A DNA stretch of 64,000 bases from Lagopus muta. Taxonomy: Eukaryota > Chordata > Aves > Galliformes > Phasianidae. Below the pieces are notes generated by a model. That model saw nothing but the letters and a program-made list of their open reading frames with translations. It ran no database searches and had not been told where the DNA came from. The stretch spans positions 64,378,032-64,442,031 of the forward strand of contig NC_064433.1 of NCBI RefSeq assembly GCF_023343835.1, written 5' to 3'. Positions within the stretch are counted from its first letter, which is position 1. Each line of letters begins with the position of its first letter. Shown piece after piece: positions 38,001 to 49,801 of the stretch. A program made the translations under genes and the position numbers.

Positions 38001-41000
38001 ATAGAAGGTAAGTTACTTTATTTCTGCTTTAGCACTTGTTAGCTCATAGTTTATCTGTACAAGATTGAACAATCTGTAAAAGATTCCACAATTTGATACT
38101 TCATTTCCAATTCTTCTAGAAAAATTGAAAAATAATTTATTTTAAAATACTTGACTGAAATTTATCATCAGATAGATCTGTTTCCTTGCTGGCTTCTCAC
38201 TTATTTCAACAAAATGAAGATCAACTCAGAGCATGCTAAAAGACTAACCATATAGTAGCTGTGATATTGCTTTCTTACTGTCTAAAGAGGTTGGCATTAA
38301 GTAAAAGGAAATTAAAGTCATATAAATGATCATATAACATATGAATTAAAATTAACATTATCTCAGTGCAATGCAGGTGAAGGGAAATCAAGTATTTTTG
38401 CCCTAACTCTAAGAGTTAGTTACCCCAGACTGTATGGACAGGTTGAGAGTGGACAGTGTTGGTTCTGCTGGCACCACTGAGCTTCTGCTCTGCCAGACTC
38501 ACAGGAAGAAGATACCTTTCTCATCTAGCTGCAAGGGCAGCATTGAGTATTGAGATGGCTGCTTTTTGAGGATGTCTTCAGGATGGTGAACTTCACTGTC
38601 CACTTTGTTGAACCTACAGGCTCAGCCTCAGTTTCTGAAGTACAGTGACTCAACAGCATTAGACAGCAAAGAGGTTTATGTCTGTTCAATACAGAGGGAT
38701 CTGCCGTATTTGAGAGAAGCTTTAGTTGCACAGCAACGAAGTATATATATGCAGAAAAGCTGTAGTGATCCATTATGCTATGTTAATTCCTTAAAGATAG
38801 AGGCTGGAATTTCCTGGCACTGCACCCCTACAAGCAAGGAGAAATCTTCAGGCATAGGCAATAGCCAGAGAAAGTCCTGAAAACAATCCCTACATTCAGC
38901 ACAGTACTTCTCATTGTATTTACAGATTCTCTGGAGCTAAGCTTTCAGGTATGTGCAAACTGAGTGAGGATTAAGATCCATCTGATTTCACAAAGCATAC
39001 AGACTGCATCTACCAGGGAAAATGTGACAGCTTAGCTAGGGAAGGGTCTTAGCCAAGTGATCATCACTACAACTAAGTGTTTTCCCCTTTTCTCCCTTTT
39101 CTTCTTTCAATCTGCTCTTGCTGAGAAAGCTTGCTTGTACTAACAGTGCCTATTTCTCTTGCCCTTCCTCTTCAAACTTTTTTTGCTATTTTTACTATTT
39201 CTTTTTTGGTTTTCTATTTCTATTGCCATATATTTGAAGGACATCTGAATTGTCAGAGCAATTTGAAACACTGTAACATCAATATCAAAGCATGCTGGAG
39301 GCTAGAAGAGGATATTTTTCAATAGTCACAAACTAAGGAACATGTTAGAAAGAAAAAGGGTTTGTTTGTATTATTTTCCATAAATAGATGCACAATATTG
39401 TTTTCCATTATGCCAATGTCAAGCAATAGATTGATCGATAAGGCCATGAAACATGTATGAATAAAAGAGGTGCATAGGAATGGGCAGGCATGGTGTGTGT
39501 GCTTTCTGGTACATCATGCAGCTCCCACGCTCAGTCCCAATCTCCCCATACAAGAAAAAGAGAACAGGAAAAGCTGCAGCTTCAAAGTGTTTGGACAGGG
39601 CACCCACAAGAGATTGTTGTCACTCTGCATTTATGTATGCTGCACTTTGGATGCTACTTCTGAAATCCCCTGAAATATAATTTTCACATGAATGCAGATG
39701 AAAAATGCCACCCAGTGAAGTCTCTTGAAACTCAGCAGTAACTGAATGGGGCTATCATACTTGCCAAAGTACTGACTTATGCTTTTGCCAGATGGAATAA
39801 TTCTCTTTATAATGTCATGCATACTTCTAGCATCAATGCTCAGCACTGCTTTTTCCATGCATGCAGATGGATTTAACACTTACTCAGCCAGCAGTTCAAG
39901 AGATTCCCAGTGCACTTCCTAGTAGGGAGATCAGATGCCAACGTGAATATGTATTTTTAATCAAGTCGTTTGAAATCTGAATAAACTTCAGAAACTTCAT
40001 CATATGTTCCAAGGCATGGATGCTTTTGTACTTGCTTTTGTTTTGTACACTCGCTCAGCTCAGCACCGCTAGATGTCAGCATGAAATAAAAGCTGCAAAA
40101 CAAATACAGAACTCTGCAAACCAGAATTTAATGTTCCGAAGCTAGCTGGTAAAGCTAGGAAAATCAGTTTCAGTAACTATGAAATCCAGAAAAGTGTATC
40201 TTGCTTGATGGTGCAGATTCTTTTATGGTAGTCTCTATTTACATCTTTTTGATGTAAATAGATCTGTACTGAGCAGAATTTTTTTTATCTTGTCCATATC
40301 TATCAATATGGACATGGCTTTGAGCAGAACTATTCCAGTAAAAGTCAGTGGTCACACAATGTTACATATTTCCTTCACTGCTCTTCCACCTGTTTGCGTG
40401 AAGCCTATTACAAGAAGGGTGCTCATGGGTTATATGTATTTTTCAGGGGTACAAAACTCAGCTAGGGGAGCATTTCCAACAACCAAAACAGGAGAAATTG
40501 CATATATCTCCTGTGTGTGAATGTGATGGCATATTGCTTGCATTCTCCCTGGCTGAGGCTTCTTTGGGGAATTGTTAGTTTTATGGCTCAATAAAGACAG
40601 AAGGAGCAGGTCTTTCTCCAGGCTTTATAACACTGGGTAAAACTGAATATGCCCCTGAGAATTGCAGTTTGGGCTCTTGTTGCCCGTGCAAAAGGAAAGG
40701 AGAGAAGCTGCCCCTCCCTGGAGGGATGTTCAAGGCCAGACTGTTGAGCTGTGCAGTCTGATCTAGAGGGTGGCAACCCTCCCCATGGTAGGGAGTTGGA
40801 ACTGGATGACCATTAAGGTCCCTTCCAACCCAAGCCATTTTGTGATTCTCATTCCTCAGGCAGCACAGCCCTGGAGCATGGCCTCTGCTGGTCCTTCTCT
40901 GCTGTTGCTCTGTGGTGAAGGACATGAATAGAGACACAAGGAGGGTCTGTGCCAGAACCCCACAGGACCTTGGCTGTCCATAGCAGCCCAATGTCCCAGG

Positions 41001-44000
41001 CAACTTCTCTGAGCCTAGAGCACTATTCATGAGGAACAGCACTAGGAATATTTGAATTAACACTACAGTGGTCCCTTCTCTGACAAACTTATAGCTCAGA
41101 AAACCACCTAGGTTGAGAAATTAATGTTGTTATCTAGACCTTAAATAAGGTATTGCTGATACTAAGCTTTGTATCAATGCCTATGAAGCATTTCCCTAAG
41201 AGCAAGTTAAAAGCAAGTAAAAGCACATTTACAGAAACAAATTTGGACAAATAAAATGCCCAACTTGAAGGAGATTCTTATTTTACTGCTTCATGTTATC
41301 AGTGCTGCTGCTTTAGTTGCTGAGGAGGATAGTTCACTGAGCTAGTTTTCAATAATACCAATTTTTCTGTTTGATTTCAGGTCTTATCAACATTCCTGCT
41401 GTGGCCTTTGGCATATTCTCTGGGGGACTGATCATGAAGAAATTCAGAATCAATGTTTTAGGGGCTGCAAAAATCTCCCTAGGATCATCTTTATTTGGTT
41501 ACCTTCTGTTGCTCTCATTGTTTGCCATGGGCTGTGAGAACTCAGACGTAGCCGGACTGACCGTATCTTACCATGGGTATGCCAGGAAGGGCAAACTTCA
41601 GCATAAAGTGCTATTGTGAAGAAAACTCCTTGATCGTTGTATTCTGCAAAGTATATGTTGTTGAAAAAGTGAATGACCTAAATATTGTTCTGAGAAGTGT
41701 ATTCAAAGCAGTGAAAACCATTCTGTCTGTTCCAGTGGGCAGTGTCAGAACCTGTTTGTGACTGCTGCCTTCAGCTCTTTGGGTTTTGTGCCACAAGTGC
41801 AGATTATTTTTCTGATTATTTTTAAATTATTATTGCCATGGGACCCATCCTTTGAACACAGAGATTCCAGGAAACGTGAAGAGTTCAGTCGGGGAGTGAG
41901 ATTCCATTAGTTGTTCCTTGTCTCTATGTGCTACTGAGCAACTCATGGTGTTTAATAGCCTCTGAACCCAAAACTGAATGTTTAATGAATTAACCATGAG
42001 TTAACCATGGTGTTCGCTATGAGGTACACTTGGTCCAAGCCCTGCTATTACAGCCCCTGGAGCTGCATGGTGGTTGTGTTCATCAGCAGCTAGATGAAGG
42101 TGCAGGTAGAGTTGTCTTGCAAGGTAGTTTCCTCAGTTTGGATAAATGCACTTAGGTCAGGGCAATCCCAGGTTATTTATACAAACTGGGAGAGGAACTC
42201 CTTGAGAGCAGCCCTGCTGAGAACGATTTGGGGGTCCTGGTGGATGAGAAGCTGGATATGAGCCAGCAGTGTGCACTTGCAGCCTGGAAGGCCAACTATA
42301 TGTCCTGGGCTGCATTAGGAGTGGCCAGCAGGGAGAGGGAGGTGATTGTCCCCCTCTACTCAGCTCTTGCGAGGCCCCATCTGCAGTACTGCATCCAGAC
42401 CTGGGGCCTCCAGTACAGGAAGGACATGGAGCTCTTGGAGTGAGTCCAGAGGAGGGCCACTAAGATGATCAGAGGGCTGGAGCACGTCTGCTATGAGGAA
42501 AGGTTGAAGGAACTGGGATTGTTTAGCTTGGAAAAGAGAAGGCTACAGGGAGACCTCATTGTGGCCGTCTAGTACTCAAAGGGAGCATATAAACAGGATG
42601 AGAAATGGCTATTTACAAGGGTGGATGGTGACAAGACAAGGGGGGAATGGTTTTAAACAAAGATAGGAGAGGTTTAAGTTGGATACTAGGAGGAAGTTTT
42701 TCACAGAGAGGGTGGTGATGCGGTGGAACAGGTTGCCCAAGGATGTTGTGGATGCCCCATCCTTGGAAGCATTCAAGGCCAGGCTGGACGTGGCTCTGGG
42801 CAGCCTGATCTGGTGGTTGGCAACCCTGCACATAGCAGGGGGGTTGAAACCAGATGAATATTGTGTTTTTTTCAACCCAGGCCATTCTATGATTGTGTGA
42901 TTTTATGAAATCCCTTTCTAATATTGTGAAATCCTCATAACAACAGAGAAATAAGAATCTACCCTGCTGTACTGATTGGAAGAGACTACGCCTTAATGGC
43001 CTAAAGACACAAACCCAATGAACTGATAACAATTTTCTCCACATCTGTCAGAAAACATCACTGTGGTTCCTCTTTTTCCTGCAGGATCAAGCAGAAGGTT
43101 GATTATGAGCAAGGCCTGTTCTCAGAGTGCAATTTGGGCTGCATGTGCTCCCAGAATGACTGGGATCCTATCTGTGGAGACAATGGCATCACCTACATTT
43201 CTGCGTGTCTCGCTGGCTGCCAGGCATCCAACGGCAGTGGGAAAAACACTGTGAGAGCCTTTCATTTCCATACATGATGTGGTAGCTTTCCTAATAGCCC
43301 AGTTCTGTGCAAGTGAGTGAATTAAAAATGACTAAGGCATGTTCTCTCCAACCAGAAACTTCTGATGTTTTTAGCTATCTGCCACCCACATTTAAAACTC
43401 TCTCAACTGGTGTTTCCATTAGAAATTCCAAGAAGAGAATGTAGGAGTTATTTTAGCTGCTGGCTACAAAACTACAAAACTACTAAAAATAATAATAATA
43501 ATTAAAAAAAAGGAAACGCATTCATCAAAAGTAGCTATTTTCTTCATAAAATTTTCCTCAACTAACAAGCCTTTTCCTGTGGAAAACCCTTTTCAAGTTA
43601 GGATTTAAAATTTTGGCTAACCAGAAAAGAAAGATGTGCAATTCCTGAGGCGCTTTCTTGCTGCTCTGGTTTATCACACACTTTCACCTGCTGTCTTACA
43701 GGTATTCTTTAACTGCAGCTGTGTAGGGATTCTGGAATCTCCATCAAGAAGCTCCTCAGCTGTGATGGGACCATGTCAAAAAGGAAATGAGTGTCCGAAA
43801 ATGTTCCTATACTTTCTGGTAATATCAGTTATCACTTCATATACTTTGTCAGTAGGTGGCACACCAGGATACATACTTCTTCTAAGGTAAGCAATCATTA
43901 TTTCTGCTAACGCTGGCAAAAGTTTTCAAGATGTTTTGATGTAGGAAACTGGGTCTCTTTCCATTCCCTAATACTGTAAAATGTTTTCAGCTGTGAGGTA

Positions 44001-47000
44001 GCTTTCAAATTATGTTTTTCATTCATTAACAGGCATTTTATCATTCACACAACAGTGTGTTTATAGTTATAGATACATGCTGCATGTTTCTGATTTTAAA
44101 CATAATATAGGAGGCCTAGCTATCATTTATGTCAAGTTCCACTTCACTTAATACCTTTTACTCCACCAGAACAGTGTTAAACAGCCATGGCATGAATGGA
44201 AATGAGCTTTACACATAGAAATGTGTGCATGTATATGCTTATAGGTAGTCAGCTTTTCCTGCTTCCTATGTATACCAGCATACACATATACAGAGGTGAC
44301 CTAACCCAAACCATCTACATACACTCAGCTCTTCTCCTCAAGTCTGTTGTATTGTTCCATATCATTGTTATATCCTACATTTCCCTCTTCAAATAATAAT
44401 AATAAAAAAAAAGATTTTACATGAGCTGTTTTTTTGTTTTGGAGTTTTTTCTGTTGTAACAATCATGAGTTTATTAAAAGTTAGTCCCAAAGGATTGTTC
44501 CACTATGTACTTAACTGCTGGGACTGTTTGTCCATCACCGAGTATAAGCTTCTAAACTAATTTTAGAAAGTGCAAAAGGAACATAATACTTCCAGTGATT
44601 AATCTGGGTTTTTGTCAGCTTCTTGCAATTTTTGGATTCTAAGTAAGCACTGCTCCACTCTGCCTTGGAAGGCTTTCTTTCTCAGTTCCTTTTTCCAAAT
44701 TATTTCCAGATGTGTATGTTCTACTTCTCAAACAAAACAACACTAAATACTCTCTAACTAAGATTTATTATTTTTGCTTTTTCTTACACCCAAATTTTCT
44801 TTGCTTCTGAATGAAATTTTCTGGAACGGGACAGTGTTTTTATGCCACATGGAAAAAGTCAGTGTTAGAACTGGCTATATAGACTATAGGGAAAAATCTA
44901 AATAAGGAAATGTAACTTCAGCTGTGATTCTAGCACAACCCCTGAGCCAGAAGTAATGCTCGTACAGAGGCTTACAGAAATGGTTGAGGTGAGGATACTT
45001 CTCCACTGATTTCCACAGGTAGTGACAGTAAGGACTGCACCTTGACCCATGCACATAGCTTTCCCCACTCACTGTGAAGGGTGTTACACTGAGCACTGCA
45101 ATAACATATGGTGTCTGTCCAAGGAGTAACTGCAGGAAGAAAAATCATATTTAATTTATTTTTTTCTACTGAAGTTTATGCACTGTTGGAACAGTCTACG
45201 AGTCTATGCACCAAGAGGAGGATAACAAATTCAGATGTTGTGTTGCCCCTAGTAAAGCAGGATTTCCTGTTGAATAAAAAGTGGTGAGGATGCAGTTTCC
45301 TTCCCATATCCCTCCACATACTTTTTACCTTCTATCCGTGAAGAATGTGAGTGAAAATGTACAGCTGTGGTATCACACAGGGCCTTTGCACAATCACTGT
45401 CATGCTTAGCCTCCGGTTCTCCATCTTGTTTCCACCACACGAAGCTGAAACTGAGCTTAAATTGCACAGAGATGCTTGCACCTTGCAGCCCCAACCACTT
45501 GTTCCCAGGGGACTTACAGCTTAGTGGATGTATTTAGAAAATCTTGGAGTGCTTTTTCAATAACAATTCTAAAACATTTTATATAAAAGCAGAAAAAAAT
45601 GGCTTTATTGGTTCTGCTCCAGTAGCTTTTGTTCCTGTTGGAAATTATTTTACTTTGAGATACACTTAATTGAAACTGAGGAGTTAAGTGTTTTTCTGCT
45701 GAACTGAAGTGTCAGAATCCAATGCACGGCTAAATAAAACAGAATTCATTAAGTTCAATCCCTTTCTTTTGTTCCCGGTAAGTGACCTGCGGGCACAATT
45801 CCACTTTAAGCTCGTGCTTGTTTTTCTGAAATCCATCACTGACTGCTTTCCCTGGAAATCTGTCTGAACCAAAAGTATGCTTCTGTTCCCAGAAAAAAAA
45901 CCCAACCAACCAACCAAACAAACAAAAAAAACCAGCAACAACTACTCTTTGTAAGCAATCCCAAGGTCAAGCTGCAGGCTTCATTTAAATTTGGTTTTTG
46001 GGTGTGTGTTTTTTTTAACAAGTTACCTGTTTGTGAGATTATTCAGTATTGTCATCTCCGATAAGATTCCAGCGCTTAAGCAATTTTATGGTTTTAGATG
46101 AGCAGCCATTGTTGCAGCCGCCATGGAGCACAAATACTGCTAAATCCCTAAAAGCCTGTAAGATATAATGACATTTATTTTAGAGGTTTACTAAGACTGA
46201 AATCACTGAAATACACTTGCAGCTGGTAACAGTCATTTGCTGAAATGTCTTTTTTAGAGGTATTAAGCTAATTACAATTGCCAGGGAACTTGGGAAAGCC
46301 CTGAAGTTATGGAGGAAATAAACCCCATTCTTCAGATAGCTGTTGTTTAAGCACAAGCTATTAATAGAATGTGATTAGGCAATGAAAAAGAAGTCTCAGG
46401 TCTCCTGAAAGATTTGGCTTTCACAATCTCAGACAACTACAGTTTCTCTGGAAAAGGTGTTAAAATGCTCAAACAATTATTTTTTTTCCATCTGAAAGAG
46501 AAGGATATAAATCCAACAGAACGAATAATAAATATTGAATTTTTATCTTCCATCCTTGGCTTTCCACGTCCTTATACTTGATTAAAAGGACTTCTAGACT
46601 GTAGCCTTAGTGTAGCATATATAATGGAGGACAAAACAAAGATTACTATCTGCATTCAGTTTTACATAGGTGACAATGCCTGTATAAACCATGAGTAACA
46701 GACAGTATGATGAGAAACCATGATCAGGTCATCAGAGAACAAAACACTTGAATCACAAGAGAAGCATACAATGTTGTTTTTTTTAACTGTCTATACTTCG
46801 ATTTTGTCTTCCATACATAACCTTCATGCCATTTTGCAATTTCCCAAAATTATAGGAGGATGACCCAAGTACAATCTATAATATGGGTTCTTACTAATGT
46901 CCGGGCAACTACATTGGGAAAAAACAAAACTAAACAGAACTGATGGAGAGCAAAAGAGCTAGTTCTGCAATGTCTTGAGGGATGTTCCTGACTTCATGAA

Positions 47001-49761
47001 TTTCTATGGAAGCTGAGCCTATCCCCTTTCAGAGAACATTGTCCATACCTCCTAAGTGGTGTGTTTAAATTCGTAGTAACAACTGAATTTCAGCCTATTT
47101 TTCATAGTGAAAGAAATGACTGAAACAGTAGGGAATTTTATTGGGCAGCACAATGAGGCACCTCTGTTAGTCACCACACATATTAAGCACGTCCCATTTC
47201 AGCCAGGTAACTGGGACCATCAGTGTACACAGATTCTAGCTGGATTAGGTCTTGTAATAGGCAAACTGGGTGAAACAGCACACTTAGATTGGTTCCATAT
47301 GTACCTTACTGATAGCATGAACAAGAAGAGTAGCTGTTCTCAGCCCTACCACTCCAACTTTTCTGGGTGAGCCACCTGCCCAAAGCTGGAGCAGGGCTGT
47401 TCTCAAGACAAAAACACTGATATCTGTTCTGGGACCCTATACAAACTCAGAAATGTCCAGCTGTAAATGGCCTGTTCTGTCAGACAGTGGTTTTAATGAT
47501 TTACAGGAAGTTTGATCTTGCTACTAGACACATGGTGAGGGCAATATTGTGTCTATATACCTTTTGCTAATTCAGGTTATTAGCCATGATTTCAGATATT
47601 TTTAATTGAAAGGGATTATTATGATGCATGATTTTACACAGTGTTCCTGTCTTGTATTAGTAACTCCGAAGTGTTGGTCTTATCTGAAAGGGTCCTGCCT
47701 TGAAATGTGATATTGAATATAGATGTTTAGAATCCCTTGCTGCTGTTATGATTTTATCATGTTATTTATATATTTCTGTGATTCTATTGAAGTCGATACC
47801 ATCAAGGAAAGAAAAGTAACATTAATTTCCTCCCTCATGATTTCTAGTTTGATTCAAATAATGTACAATCAATTCTATATTTCTACTTAACATTCTGTTT
47901 TTAGATGCATTAAACCACACTTGAAATCATTTGCACTTGGTATCTACACACTGGCAATAAGAGTACTTGGTAAGTCCAGACATATTCTTGGATGTATTTT
48001 AATGTATTCTTCACTAATTGCTTATCCTAGAATTAAACTTGGATTTTTTGAAAGAGCAACTTCTAATTGACAAGTTAACATTATATGACTTTAAAAAATA
48101 TAGGAAGCAGATTGGAAAGAGGGTGCACATTTATATTTGTAAAACTGGAGCACCTCTCCTATGAGGAGAGGCTGAGAGAGCTGAAACTGTTCCATTCAGA
48201 GGTGTTCAGGAGAGATCTCACTGATGTGTATAAATACCTGAAGGGAGGTTGCAAAAAAGATGGAGCCAGACTCTTTTCAGTGGTGCCCATTGCCAAGACC
48301 AGGGCACTGGGCAGAAACTGGAAGAAACTGGGCAGAAACAGGAGGGTCTCTCAGAACATCACGGAGAACTTCTGTGCTGTGTGGATGATAGAACACTGGC
48401 ACGGGTTGCCCAGAGAGGCTATGGAGTGTCTTTTTTGGAGATCTTCAAAAGCTGCCAGGATGTGGTCTTGGGCACCCTGCTCTGGGTGTCTCTGAATGAG
48501 CAGAAGTTGGAGCAGATGGACACTGAGGTCCCTACCAGCCTTAAAAATGTTGTGATTCTGTGACTTTGTAAATTCTATCACTGTGACATATAGTAAAAAT
48601 GTACCCTGCTAACACGTGTAGAGGTGGCAAGTGATCCTTTGTACTACGAAGCCAACACAAAAACTACTTCCTGTCTCTCTTTATTCAACATCAAGCATGA
48701 CAGAACAGATAAGACTGAGAATTCATAATAATTTTTCAGGTATATTTTTATGAGTCACATTTTTATGAGGGAATAAATCTAAGTAGAGGTGTACTGGAGG
48801 TCAGAGTTCACTATCTTTGGTAAAGATGCTTGCTGACTTCAGCAGGCTTTCTGATGACCAGCTTCATTTTTGACCCAATCCTGATTTTTCGTAAGGAAGA
48901 AAGTGCATTTGGGCAACACAAATCATGACTTCTTAAATTAGCAAAAAGTGTGAAAGTGTCATTGCTATTTGAATGTATAACTTAATGTTCTATGTTAGTG
49001 CCTGTCTAGATCAGAACTGGTCACCCTGAAAAGTAATCTTGCCCCTGTTTTTTTGTTAAATACACCCAGCTGGGATTCCAGCCCCAGTATATTTTGGAGT
49101 GGCAATAGACACCACTTGCCTGAAATGGGGAAGCAAAAGATGTGGGGGAAGAGGAGCATGCAGACTCTACGACTCCAGTGCACTCAGGTAACAGCTCTTC
49201 TCCATTCATTTTTTAATTTGCTTTCTTTAAGTACATGTACAGCCAGCACTGATAGAATTTCTATCTGAAAATTTTGGTTAAAAAAAAAAAATGATCTTGA
49301 ATGAAAGAATTTGGCCAGCAGAAATAGCAAGAATGCTTAGTTTTTAACATTATTTCTTTTCTGGTTTAGGCTTTTTTTAGTCCATGCTATCTCAATACTA
49401 GTAGAAGTCACTAAATATTCAGAAAAAAAAATTCAGTTAAAATCTCAATTTTCTACTGAGCCTTCCCCAGATTTTCTTAGCAAGTCTTCTGTGTGTATAT
49501 GTGCAAGGGCTACTAAACCTCATCACTGCTCCATTCTGGAGATGGACCACAAAAAGTAAGAGAAGGATGCCTCACAACATGCCTAGATTATCAAAAGCCC
49601 TAAAATGCACTGCTAACTGTTGATTTATTGCTAGAGAAAAGCAATTGTCTCAACTGTTTCTGAAAGACATTAGCAGAAATTGAAAATGGAATAACGATAA
49701 AAGGGAAAAGAGAGAATAAGTCAGCTGCTGAGGTTCCAATGCCAGGGAAACAAACAAATAA

Positions 49762-49801
<40 letters not shown>

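Larger units (their letters stand above)
37861..41380 (+). other. SLCO1C1 intron with CR1 end and twin hairpins
   Basis: GT-AG intron of about 3.5 kb. Recognised contents: two short perfect-arm hairpins (40234-40262 and 40291-40314) and a + strand CR1 3' fragment (40711-40850). Confidence 0.8.

Noticed and set aside
40581-41063. 160-codon minus-strand open frame
   Set aside because: It runs antisense through a CR1 3' end and its flank; no protein similarity recognised.
48085-48563. Open frames suggestive of a small gene
   Set aside because: They are decayed CR1 reverse-transcriptase C-terminal sequence.
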